Positions 45,390 to 56,673 of a stretch of 64,000 nucleotides of DNA are shown one piece after another. Where the stretch lies: positions 4,142,641 to 4,206,640 of the forward strand of contig JBCAMK010000001.1 of NCBI GenBank assembly GCA_038503065.1, read 5' to 3'. Under the pieces are notes generated by a model. The model had not been told where the DNA came from and did no database searches. It worked only from the letters and a program-made list of their open reading frames with translations. Both the position numbers and the translations under genes were made by a program. The DNA comes from Paragyromitra xinjiangensis. Lineage: Eukaryota; Ascomycota; Pezizomycetes; Pezizales; Discinaceae. The first letter of the stretch is position 1. Each line of letters begins with the position of its first letter.

Positions 45390-46546
45390 ATGCCCCACTC
45401 TTCTACTTCTGCCTCTTCAGTGCTTGCATTTGATAAATATGTATGGCTTGCTGTCGGTACGATATCCAGTTTTTTCTGAATCTAGCTACCCCTACTTACT
45501 AACCTTTGCCACGGAAACAGGTGTCTTCGCTGCCTACGCTCTCTATACCACACAATCCCAGCTTAAGACGTTCAAGAAACGTTGCGTTTCTAAACCATCC
45601 CCTCCGCCATCTTCTGATGCGGCTGTGGATCGGAGCACTCAAGACGGTTCCTCCTCTTCTAACACCAGCAAGAAAGACTCGCGAATGACCGAGCAGATAC
45701 TGACTATGGATTCCACAGCCATCAGGCTCGAGACGCTAGAGGCCTTGGCGAGAGGGATCAATTTTGACTTGAGGAACGCGTGGGTATCCTTTTGTGGTGG
45801 TTGGTCCCGTTTTGCGTAGATGTGGTTGAGAATGCGGCTGAATTTCTGCCTACAGCGCCCTGAAGATCATCACCGAGCGAGCTACCACCGATGAGAATGT
45901 CGATTTTTTGTTAAAGCAAATTGAAAGTCGTAATCCAGCGGCTAGGTTACGTGCCTTGAAAGCGATGCGCTGTCTTTCCATGAGCGCTAGTTCGTCTATC
46001 CACTCTTGCCGTGGTCGGTGCTTACGCCGGGAACCAGGTTCCTTCATTAACCTCTGTACCCAGAGGACTTTTCGAGCGCTTGTCACCTGTCTCAAGAACA
46101 CGCTCCCTCCGACTCCTGACGCAGCCACTCAAAAAGAAGCACTTTATATTCTGGCTCGACTGATGACTAGCTTTTTTCAGGGCAAGGACATGGCTGTGGA
46201 AGCTGGAATAATTGAATGGCTTCAGCAAGTTAAGATTCCCGAGTATCCGAATGTTGTGGATGCTGTGCTGGACCCAGAAAGATTTGATACGAATGATACT
46301 AGCCTCTGGGAGGTTGTGACCACTATCATGGACGAACATGATAGCGGGAGAAAGCTGTTGATTGAAGCAGGATTGATGACTATTAGTGAGGACGAGGACG
46401 AGAGGGGTTTAGAAGTTGAAGTTGAGGTGGAGGTTATAGATGTGGCGACCGCGCAGAGGGCGCAGAGGGCGCTGGAACAAGTGGGACTGTTGGATGGGCT
46501 ACTTCAGGAAAATAGTTTTCCCGGATCGAATTGGGCTGAGGGTTAA
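45390..46546 (+). CDS. Membrane-anchored helical-repeat (armadillo-like) protein, function unknown
   Basis: Model: join(45390..45456, 45521..45779, 45856..46546), 316 residues. After a short Ser-rich start, one hydrophobic segment spans the first splice (FDKYVWLAVGVFAAYALYTT). A Ser/Pro-rich linker and a helical region follow, with features of ARM/HEAT repeats: ETLEALARGINFDLRNAALK, ENVDFLLKQIESRNPAARLR, KEALYILARLMTSF, and GIIEWLQQVKIPEYPNVVDA. The C-terminus has an acidic stretch (DEDERGLEVEVEVEV). It looks like a tail-out scaffold anchored by an N-terminal membrane helix. I do not recognise a named family. A further small intron around 45990-46040 (Ser/Arg/Cys-rich insert) cannot be excluded. 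Confidence 0.7.
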
Positions 46547-47308
46547 GTGTAGTGGTTTGGTATGTTTGTGGGAAATGGCGTTTTTGCTTCAGCGTTCGTT
46601 CAGGAAAGAGAAAGTCAGCGATTTCTGCTTATTTTCTAGGCCCAGCTCATGTCCATGCTACAGATAAGTGCTGTGCTATAATTCTGTAAAGCGATTCCTC
46701 CGAAGACTATTTGTACTTTGTGATGGGGCTATGGGGCAATCTTTGATTGTTTCCAGGCGTGATCGCAACGCAAATCGTTGGATGTACTGAATGGAGTGAT
46801 TAGTAGGGCAATCAAGGAAAGCAAACAATAACCCTAACCCTGTATTATTTATCGATCGATGTAACTAAATGCCTTGGCCATCAATACAACGTTATAGGAT
46901 TAGGCTACCTGCAGAAGCTCTATTTACGGATTTGGATGAGCAGGCCACGCACCCAAAAAAAACTGTGTCTTCTTAGGATAGCCAAGAGATGTGATATCCT
47001 AGTACCCTCTGAAATGTCCTAAAGGCGTTTTTTATCATTGGTACGTGTATTTAGGCCAGCATTCAATTCATAACCGTTTGCTTTTTATGGTGGAACTTGT
47101 GATGGCTGCCTTCACAATCACATTTGCGGCAGTGCATCATCGAGTGATGATGGGTGACGGAGATAATAACACCGAATAAAAGTAGGAAATGCCAAATATC
47201 CAATTCAAAATAAATACGAGTTAAATAAAACAAAAATAGGCCAAAAACACCGAAAAGGGAATCACCCGTCATCTAAAGTCCTTTTATCCTTTTCCTATAG
47301 CTGACTTT
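46547..47308. other. Intergenic region, no supported gene
   Basis: Separates the converging 3' ends of the helical-repeat gene (+) and the monooxygenase gene (-). It contains a short CCCTAACCCTG (about 46833), too short to be an interstitial telomere. No repeat or RNA gene was seen. Confidence 0.5.
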
Positions 47309-48726
47309 CTACAGCATTGAAGTGACATTTCCATCACTCTTAAACTTTCCCCACGCGGTCTCAACCTCTGAAAACGCATCATAACCAAACAAGAACTTCT
47401 GGAACACCGGATCTCTCCACTTATTCGGAAAACCAGCCTTCAAGTCATCGGCTAGTAGGGTTGCATCTCTTTCCCCCTGTTCTTCGCCATCGGGAAGATG
47501 GAATACGTGGCGCTGATGAGTACTCTCCAACACGATCCTTGTCGTTCGCTTCTTCCGCAGCGACTCGTATGCTGCTAATAATCCTTTCAACTGGCTCTTA
47601 TCTTCCATTTTCTCGAGTAGGCCACCGAGGACTGCACCGTCCTCGACAGCCATGGCAGCTCCCTGAGCAAGATAGGGAAGGGTCGCATGGCAAGCGTCAC
47701 CGAGAAGGACGAACTTGCTGGTAGGGTGGAGCCAAGTTTCCATTTCGGTTGAGTTCTGGAGACGCCATTTGGAGACCTCATGGACCATGCTGAGAAGCTT
47801 CCCAAGTTTGGGATCCCAGTTCTTGAAGAAGTCGCGAACCTCCTGCGCATCCTCGGTAGCAACGTGGACAGTCTCGGGAAGGTTGTCCGGGCAGAGGAGG
47901 ACGATGTTGTAGAGCCCGCCTCCTTTCAGCAGGTAGCAGGCAGCGTGCCCGAGGGGGCCCATCCAGAAGTTGATGGCGGGGTCGTTCACGAGCTCGGCAA
48001 GTTCCGGATGTTTGCGCATTTCGCTGGCCTTGATGATGATACGGTATGCGAGATCGCCTGTAAGGTGGGGTGGATCGGCTTTGCCCATCATTGCTTCGCG
48101 GCAACGGGATTTGAGGCCGTCAGCTCCAATGATGAGGTCGGCGGCGATGCGACGGTTATCTCTGAGATACACGCAGGGGGTGTCGAAATCAATTTTCATG
48201 ACGCAGGAGCTGAGTTGGATTTTAACGCCGAGCTCGCGGGCTTTTTGGACCATGGCATTGTGGAAATCGGCACGGTGAACGTGCCTATTGTGAGTTATTA
48301 CTTGTCAGTCAATTATAGGAATAAGAGATCTGGTCAAGGAATTATAAATATACCAGTAAGGTCCACCATAGACCTCCTCGGTGAAGGGTACCAAATTCTG
48401 CGTAGAGAGGATTTTTCCATCCTTATAGCTACGGAGCATTAAAGATTTTGGGAGCATGGCCACTTTCTCCATCTCTTCTTTCATACCCCATTTTATGAGA
48501 ATTCTGGAGGAGTTTGGAGGAATTTGAATTCCAGCACCAACCTATGCAATTATTGTCAGTGGAGGGCATCAAGGCGGGGGAATGAAGAATAGCTTACCTC
48601 GCCCAATGATACAGCTTGTTCTAAGATTGTGACATCGTGACCTCCACGCGCCAATGCAATGGACGCAGCTAATCCCCCCAGACCGGCACCAACGATGATA
48701 ACGTCAAGCTTGACTTTGGCAACCAT
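47309..48726 (-). CDS. FAD-dependent monooxygenase (salicylate hydroxylase-like)
   Basis: Model: complement(join(47309..48284, 48354..48541, 48598..48726)), 430 residues. The N-terminal Rossmann motif VIIVGAGLGGLAASIALARG (GxGxxG at residues 13-18) binds FAD. The middle DLIIGADGLKSRCRE (DG motif) and the C-terminal VLLGDACHATLPYLAQGAAM (GD motif) complete the class A aromatic hydroxylase fingerprint. The enzyme probably uses NAD(P)H and O2 to hydroxylate a small aromatic acid. The exact substrate (salicylate, a plant phenolic or a secondary metabolite) is not determined by sequence. An in-frame ATG at 48906 would add 60 residues, starting MLSKLLRQRSINIHTRAFSK, that look like a mitochondrial presequence. 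I chose the later start because family members usually begin just before the dinucleotide fold. Confidence 0.85.
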
Positions 48727-51043
48727 AGTTGATAGATATCTAGATTGGTTTGAGGGAAGGGTTATGGTGGTAATAGGTGCTTTTGAGATGTGGTTCGGTC
48801 GTGTTGTGTGGCTGTTGGTATCTTCTGGGAAGTTGTTCGCGAAGACCTTGCTGAAAGCTCGAGTATGGATATTTATTGACCTTTGTCGGAGCAATTTAGA
48901 GAGCATATTTCGAGCTCAGGGAGAAATTCAAAGGTAATAAATGAGAGCTCCTGAACGCCTAGACGGGGGAGAAGAGGGGCACTTACCGCTACTAACCGAA
49001 AAGTAGCACTCTACACTCATATAATTTGCAAAGCTTTTCAAAGCTCTGCGAGAAGCTTACGGTGTAGATGTTACCCCGGAGAGTCGGCATCTGGAGTCGG
49101 CATTTGAGAGCAGGTCCAGTGTTGGTGCGTTCGGGTAAAGATTCTCCCGAAGCGACAGGAACATTCATGCGGGGTTGGATATCGGAAGTGTTTTTATCCT
49201 GCAGGAGATGTGAGATGAGGCTCTGGAATATGTTACGCAGGGCATATTCATATCCCCAGATTCTTCAAGACCTAGTGTAACGATATACTCCTATTTGAGG
49301 TCTCTTCAAAGCTAGGAGCTAATTGTACTCAAAAGTATGTAGGTGCTGCCCTGGCCTGACTCTAAACTCAGACAATTCGATCTTCGGTACCCGATACGAT
49401 GCGAGGCTCACAGATAACCGACTATGTGTCTCTATTCTCGAAAGAGGAACGTAGCTCGCGGGGGTAAGCCTTACCACTCCGAAACGAGTTTCCAATAAAC
49501 TCTTAACTTTTCAGGTTACTGGGATGATCAAATTTCATTAAAAATTTTCAAGCGGAGGTGAAACGTGTTGAATTCTTTGCTGGCGGTACGATTACAGTCG
49601 GTATATAACGTAGAAAACTTGGGGGTTTTCTGTCGCCCGGGCTGGAGGTATATGGGACGTAGTTGCAGCATGGATAATCGCTCGATCTCGTCTATCTGCC
49701 TTCACAACTATGCTCAGTGCTTCTAATACCTTCTATTTACTTGTGCTCTAGGTCGCTTTATCTCGCGATTGTAAGGATGATTTTACTTTGCGCTTAAGGA
49801 TCCTAGGACACCGTATTCTCTCAGTAATAAGAAACTGGCCTGGGCTAGAATGGACCAAACCTTTTAATTTAAATTAGTCTATTAGACTCATGAGGTCTCA
49901 GCACTCGAACCTAGGTCCTTACACAACCGGGCATATTTCCCCATCGTGAAGTGTTTGGAAGTTCTGCACTTTAGATGTTTTGTATTCTAATTGGCCAGGC
50001 TAGCCCGTAGTACCCAGATTTTAGGGTAGAGCCCTTAAAATAGGCAACATGTCTTGTATTGCTTTAGGTTTTGGATTAGTATAGCCCTCAGGCCATGCAA
50101 GCTTAACTCATGCGGCACAAAAGCGGGGACCCGAGAACTTTCATGAAAGACGCCTTGCTACCTAATTGCAGAATACTACGGTATCATCGAGTATTACCTT
50201 AGCTTGGTCAATCGTCGAAACCAATCGCAAAGATCCGATCACCGAAGTTCGCTTACCTACCCTACCACAAACATTCCGGAGATGACACTTTTCGATATTA
50301 TAAACTCAACTGGTAGTGTATGTCGTGGAGCTACTAGAGGTCGATAGCTGTTTTTAAAACTTACGTGCCGGCCCGGAGGGCGGCTACTCGGCCGTTTAAC
50401 CAATCATCGATAGACGCCTGTACTGCGCATGCGCATCGGTTGTGCGTTGTGCATCCCAAACGGCAAGTTTGGGCGGATGCACGGATTCTGATAACATGCG
50501 TAGCTGAATTACTTAGCCATTCAGTTTGCGTTGTTACGACGCCCTTACCTATCTTAGTGAACCGGCGCGGCGTTAGCCACAAAGAAAACCAATGTGCTTC
50601 TGCTCTCGTTAGTCAACTGACATAAGTGCACCAAGGCTACCTCAATGTGAGGCTGTATATTCATGCATGAAGCTCCATTTCCTATATTCCTATGCGCCTG
50701 CACGGGGTGTTTGAGACTTTAGTTGCGGATGAAATATCGTAGCCTACAGTTCAAAAGATTGTTGTTTTAGTAGTGTAAGCTCTGATAAAAGCGGACCCTT
50801 AGGCCTTGACGGAAACCCGTCCAAGCTTCCTTACCCCCACTCGACACGTTTGGATTATAGATAGAAAACCTCGTTTTGAGAGAGGCTTTCACCTGATAGA
50901 CATCCGCTGAGCTAGAAAATGGGAATAGGTCATTGGTTCCATCATGGTATTATTTCCCTATATTCTTTTGTCTCGGCTGGGTTCTCCACCGCGTTCACCG
51001 ATTTATTTCCCCTCAATATCTTTTCTCAAGTTCTATTTTATGA
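48727..51043. other. Gene-poor stretch, start of the subtelomeric accessory zone
   Basis: Apart from the possible 5' extension of the monooxygenase (to 48906), I find no supportable gene. The frames at 49068-49280 and 50361-50625 (both strands) lack domains. No tRNA or transposase was recognised. Confidence 0.5.
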
Positions 51044-52001
51044 GTGAAGCTGATAGTCGCGAGCGATTTAGCAGCTGATCGAGGAAATGACGATGGGCCT
51101 CTCAAAGTAATATTTCTCATGGGGAAGACCGGCGTTGGGAAGAGCACTTTCATCAATCTACTCGGAGGGAAGAATATGGAAACAGGACTGCCGCCTGTTG
51201 TTGGCCACGGGAGTCATTCCTGTAAGTTTTTAACCCATAAGTAACCTCAAATTCTAATTATCTGTTCCAGGCACATTGAAGTGGGACGCATTCGGCATCG
51301 AGCTCGTTGGAAAGCATATCATCCTCATAGACACACCCGGGTTTGATGACGCAAGCGATAACGACCGGAGGAACTTACATAACATCTTATGTTGCCTCCA
51401 TCTCATAAACTGCATGTCCCCGAAGGTTGAACTTCATGGAGTCATTTTTCTGCATGACATTTCGGAGACGAGATTTTCCGGAAGCCAACAAATGACATAC
51501 TCCCTTTGCCAAAAGCTTTGTGGACCAGAAGCCATGAGAAGCGTCGTGTTTGGAACCACGAAGTGGTGTATGACGAACGAAGAGGAGCACGATCACCAAA
51601 TCGAAAGAGAGCGGGAAATCCTCCGGGACTTCTGTTCCGATATATCCCATGCTTGCCATTTACCTGGAGGGGATTCTAATGCTGCAATAAAGGCCGTCAA
51701 GCAGCTTTTAGACGAGCGACCCATTACGCTTCTCGCTCAAACCGAGATAAAGGATTGCGGGCCTGATGACTTGCCAGACATAGATAAGACTACTGCTGGC
51801 AATTACTTACTTGATAAGGCTTCCCCTTCTGAGAGAGTTTGGGATAGCCATAAAAGGGGAAGATTCTTTGGGGGGGTTAAAAGGATTTTCAGTCCGACAA
51901 CTGACATAACACTTTTCACTTCCGTTCCGAAAGCCCTTATGGGCTTTCCAGCCCAAGCTGTCATCGCATTAATTCGCCTCTTCAAGTTGCTGAGAAAATA
52001 G
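51044..52001 (+). CDS. P-loop GTPase of the AIG1/septin-like (TRAFAC) type, start unclear
   Basis: Model: join(51044..51221, 51271..52001), about 302 residues, with the 5' end uncertain. The G1 loop FLMGKTGVGKSTFINLLGG, the G3 motif IDTPGFDD and a G4-like GTTKW mark a small GTPase domain like those abundant and uncharacterised in filamentous fungi. The C-terminus (FPAQAVIALIRLFKLLRK) is an amphipathic or hydrophobic helix that could touch membranes. The conserved frame has no ATG upstream of the P-loop and begins after an in-frame stop. An ATG at 51040 lies in another frame and could join only through an unusually short (31-bp) GTGAAG...GCAG intron. The gene may use such an intron, have an unseen upstream exon, or be damaged at the 5' end. 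Confidence 0.65.
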
Positions 52002-54166
52002 CGGGAACATTATTCTTATATCTGGGTCTTATTTTGTTTTGAATGCTAGGTACTTGTTCTTCCGGGCAGCAGCAGTCGGGGTTGCTTCTTTCATAGTTCC
52101 TTCTAGTACTTGGGATGAGATTAAATCCTCGAAATACCTGGCAACTGTGAAACCTTGAAACATAACTCATATTCAAGGAAGTTGGATCCTAAAATGTGGG
52201 AAATTTATGCAAAGGACTGCTTTGCGCCGCTATTCTTTAGTGGATTATCTCTTACCATAATAATGTAGTTCTATGGTTGAATTGGTGATTCTGTGCTGGT
52301 TGTCGGGTTGATTCTTGTTGCCATGCATTTCGGGGATTTGGCCTCACCCCAAGTATCTGGCGCGGAATATTTTACTTTGTGGGACGTGCTGCTGTTTGGA
52401 ACAAATCTTTCGCTTTCGCTTTTGCTTTTTTCATCTACAAGTTGCGATCTACTGGCCTATTAAAACGTAATCGTAGCAATACAGCTGCAGCTGAGGCACT
52501 GCATTCAATTGATAAAGATTCGTTCATCTACAGTTAACACATGGTTAACGATATATTTGGTTAAGATAGTACTAGCTAAATGTAAACGAGATTTAATGAC
52601 ATACGTGTTAAAACACCTGCATATGAAATGTTGATATTCCATGTCTTCCCGCAGATAAAGTGCTAACCCTCCCGCGACGGTATCATAAATCTAGAGGGTT
52701 AAAAGTTCAATGCATGTCTTGCTTATTATGGCTGGAACGAATTTCGCTAAATAGGTACTCTATTATGGTATGCTTGTAATGTGACCAAAAGGACTTTGAA
52801 ATCGATACGTCTTAATATGCATGTCTTACTTACTGCGATAAATTTCGCAACGCGCCATGGTCGAGTTCCATTGCATTTGCTATCGACCCCCCTGGCCAAC
52901 CCGAATGCTCGGCGGTACTCTACAAGAATGGGCAAGATAACAAGTCCCAAGTGATAGGCACCTCATTCTCAGCTCACCTCAAGATCCCTCGAAAACTTGT
53001 ACAAACCGTCTCACAAGAATATTTCTTCTCATCATGCGATATCTAGAGAATCGGTTAACTCTACGGGCGATCTAGCGAGATGGCCGGCTAAAATATCTCT
53101 GGCCCCCGGATTTCAAGGTTCCTTTTGGAGGCCTTGTGCGTTCTGTGCACTATCCCAACCTAGATGATCGCCTCTCAGAGCCCTAACTGTCGGCGACTGC
53201 TATTGGCTTTTCCTGATAGCAAGGCTGAAGGCGGCTGGAGGTAGCTAAGTGTTCGCTTCACTCCTACCTAGTAGCTTGCCTGGCACAAATTTATGCTTTA
53301 CAATGCCTGACCTGTAACTATGTCTCATGGGCCATTAAGATACCGAAGACTCCCCGTGATTAATTTCCTCATGAAGGCGTCTGAGTGATGTCTACGAATG
53401 ACACTCCCTTTCTGGGGCATGAAGGAGAAAGAGTTGGTTTGTTCGCTTCTATCTCAGCCTCAGCGTAGCTATCGTTATAACTAGTTGGGTTGCACATATG
53501 GAACCTGCACTTCAGGCTGCATTGTTTAGTTGTCCTCTTCTTTTACGATACCTGGTTTCGTTGATAAATATTATTGCGCGGGGCAATATGAGCATCGGGG
53601 ATAGGTATCAGGAGCTCCAAAACAATGATTTAGAGTTAGAGTTGACTTTCTTGGCAATCAAGAGCAATCACTAAGTAGTAGCCTCTGCATGACCTTGCAT
53701 TAATGTGATGTGTCGCCTTCCCGCAATTGAGCTAGGAAAATCTCTTGATGTGGGGTACTCGATGGTCCAAACAGAACCTGCAGTCGAGTCACTTTCATAT
53801 TGGTTAGATTCGTTCTAGTTTTAGGTGGTGGAAAATACGTAAAGGAAAGCAATACAGCCACCCGGGGCTGTATAAGTACTCTTATTCACGATTTAATGCT
53901 GGTGTCTTTGATTTCGGAAGGCGCTAATCCACTTTCTTTCTTTTGCACGTCTTATATATGTTTTACCAGCCAGCCGATCGACAATAATAGCATCATCGGG
54001 TGTGTCGTTCTTGGGCTTATGTGCAATGATCTTGCTGTGCGGCTACTGATATCTAAGGGTTTATCAGTAGTTGCACGTTATAAAATTGAGGCCTCGTCGT
54101 GCTGTCGCAGCACTGTTATCGATCTCTCTTTCCTAAGTCCTCAACTTCGATACGAATTTTTCCTCG
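52002..54166. other. Intergenic region, no supported gene
   Basis: About 2.1 kb with no recognisable coding region. Two imperfect direct copies of a segment with ATGCATGTCTT and AATTTCGC occur at about 52711 and 52818. The open frame ending at 54234 overlaps the start of the next gene in another phase and is judged spurious. Confidence 0.5.
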
Positions 54167-55560
54167 ATGAACTCCTCAGCTACTATCACCGGAGTAAAAG
54201 GGCAAGTGGTTTGCCGGCCTACCGAGTGGACTGATGTCGCCAAGTTCTTCGTGTTTAACTATGGACTTCACGCATTGACAGTGGTATCAGCGCCAGGTAG
54301 CGGCATTCTCGAATTGATTGCGAATACGGCTGTTGCTATCGTTCTGCCTTTTTCTGGCACTGTCAAAGCTATTACGGCAATATATCGACTTGCGCGGAGT
54401 GAGCCTAACCCTTTAGAGACTGCTCAGAAGGCAGGGGCACTTTGTATGGTGATTCCAAGCGGGGAGGTCTGGGAAAAGTAACAACCAACCATTTCTATTT
54501 ACCCTTGAGTCAGATCCATTGACATGTTTCGATAGGTACAAGTGGTACTCTATCAACCCCGCTTTGACTACAGTACATGGCCAGCATCCTGTGAATCCCG
54601 AGATGCACTTGAGGGACAATAAAGATGACACGGAAGCTCCTTACCGCCTCGTCCGGGTCCCCCGCAACCTAGAAATCACTCCGTTTATAAACCCGGAAAC
54701 CAAATCGCAACCCAAGCTTTCATGTAATTATAACATTCCGAAGGCCATAGTCGCCATCATTCAGATCGGGAACGGTGGATATGAGTTATACAAAGGGTCT
54801 GGCGGCCAGATCCAGAGGTTCGGATATGCCGCATATTCATTGACTGTTATCCCATATATACTACTGTCTTTTGTCAACCTATTAGCCACCCTTTGCCAAC
54901 CACAATATCCCGCGATGTTTTTAGTAGAGTACAAATCTGGAGACCAGGAGCAACCGGTTGAGCCTAGAATAAGTAGAGAGGTGGCAGACCCCTCAAACAT
55001 GCAGGATGGACAAGGACGGGTAGTCGGACTGGAAGTAAGTGGGACAAGTGGAGCTGCGGCAGGGGCTTCTGAGATGCAGGGCGGTCGAAAGGGGGGGCCA
55101 AGAATAAGCGGAGCAGTGGCGAAAGCCTTTGGAAAGCAAGAGGGGCAAGGGCTGAGCTATGAAGCCAAGATTCGCCTGAAGAAGGTGAGCGAGTAACCAT
55201 TCAATTTACCGTTACGTATAATGCATCTCTATTAATGCAATTTAGAAACCGGTGAAAGAGTGGGTTCTACGAATTATTTCTTTCTTGTTAGTGGTGTTTG
55301 TAATTGCCGGGCCGTATATTGTGATCAGGGAGTTGACGAACTTCGAGAAGGGCCAGAGTACGAAGGCTCAGCGAGTTTGGTTGATGTGCTGGCTTGTGGC
55401 TGGCCAGGCTTTTAATGGTATTGCTCCATCACATATGGGTGCATTTAATAGGGTTTGCCAACCACTCTTGATTTCTTTTCTGGTGTGCCCAGCTGCTGTG
55501 GGTGGTTTTGTTGTCGTTGCAAAAATGATGATGGCGGACATGGTTTGCACGAGAATATAG
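54167..55560 (+). CDS. Multi-pass membrane protein, fungal orphan family
   Basis: Model: join(54167..54477, 54536..55184, 55246..55560), 424 residues. Hydrophobic segments: FFVFNYGLHALTVVSA, LELIANTAVAIVLPFSG, IPKAIVAIIQIGNGGYELY, YSLTVIPYILLSFVNLLATL, WVLRIISFLLVVFVIAGPYI, VWLMCWLVAGQAFNG, and LLISFLVCPAAVGGFVVVA. This makes about seven passes. A Gly/Glu-rich cytosolic-type loop lies between passes 4 and 5 (NMQDGQGRVVGLEVSGTSG). The pattern of Cys-Arg-Pro-Thr before the first helix, then FFxxNYGxHALTV, matches a large uncharacterised group of fungal membrane proteins that I recall but cannot name. All junctions join in frame. Function unknown. Confidence 0.7.
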
Positions 55561-56673
55561 AATAGCTTGCGTTATTTATCTACTCGATGTTACCTTCTAC
55601 GCTAATGAACCTTAAATTCGAGGGTTGCGGGCGCTAGGAGACTAAGTAATCAATTAGCATCTAATTTTTAATGTTTTGCGGATGCGTGTACGAATTATCA
55701 ATCAATCAATCAATCAATTTAATGTTTCGTGGGACCGAAAAGGACCAGAAAAGCGCGAGACTGTCTAGTGATTTGGAGAGAAACTAGAGACTTTGCATTA
55801 CGAAAGTGTTGTAGAGAAGAGAGGACCAGTTTATTTTTTCTCATGCTTATTTTGTATATTGCTTGATTCCAATATATATATCAATTGGTTGTCCTGGTAT
55901 GTTAACACATCCGAAGTTGAGTCATAGATACACCTAAGTCTGCGTCTTCCGGGTAGAAGCGTAGGTGTAGCGGTTATGGATGGAAATTGTGCAGGGCTTT
56001 ATATTCAGCGACTAGAGTAGGGAAATATAGGGGAAACTAGCCAAGTATGATGTTAAGGGGTAGCTAGATTTCGGCTGAGAGTTTTGACGGACAGAAGCGA
56101 ATACTTGCTTTCACTAATGAGGGACTTGAAAATTCGATGGGTGTAGATCCATATACGGCAAATATTCTTAAAGCCAATACCCGAGTGACAATTTATGACT
56201 CCAACCAAGCCTAGCGAATGCTGGCCAAGTTGGATACCGGAACTCGTGTCGCACCTATCTCCCCATCTATATCCCAAGGTACCTCCTGAGCGCTTTCCAA
56301 GTATGTTGTATTTTTTCCGTAACCCCCAACATTCCTTTCAATACAGTTTTACGATTAGTTGCAGCTTAATCCAAAATCTGATACTCTCTCCTGGGGGTGA
56401 TAAAGCACAAGGTAGTCCAAATTTTAGCTGCATTAACAGTAAGGATCGGTTCTGTAATTCTCTCGTTAATAAACCTGAGCTGTACTCGGTGAAGGTAAAA
56501 CATAAGCGAGGTTCCCATGAGTAGCCCTAACCCGTGTACTGGCAGAAGGATATCTCATTGGCGGAAAAGGCCACCGCCCCGCTTTTCATAGCTGAAGTCG
56601 AACACGGACTAGACAAACAATATCCTTCCCGATCTTCATATCTTCAAGCTTTGCATAAATTTCTAGCACGGCC
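55561..56673. other. Intergenic region upstream of the NLR gene
   Basis: Contains a (CAAT)n microsatellite at about 55697-55719 and an AT-rich stretch near 55870. A frame at 56195-56524 has no domain. The promoter and leader of the NLR gene must lie in its right part. Confidence 0.5.

Noticed and set aside
46829..46843. Possible interstitial telomeric sequence (AACCCTAACCCTG)
   Set aside because: Only two repeats of a 6-bp form, which differs from the TTTAGGG of this chromosome end. It is too short to be meaningful.
49894..49935. tRNA-like GGTTCGAGTGCTGAGACCTC on the - strand
   Set aside because: The T-arm-like sequence lacks pairing flanks, and no acceptor or anticodon stem could be formed around it.
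53800..54234. 144-codon open frame on the + strand
   Set aside because: It overlaps the start of the membrane-protein gene in another phase, has no recognisable domain and has no usual start context.
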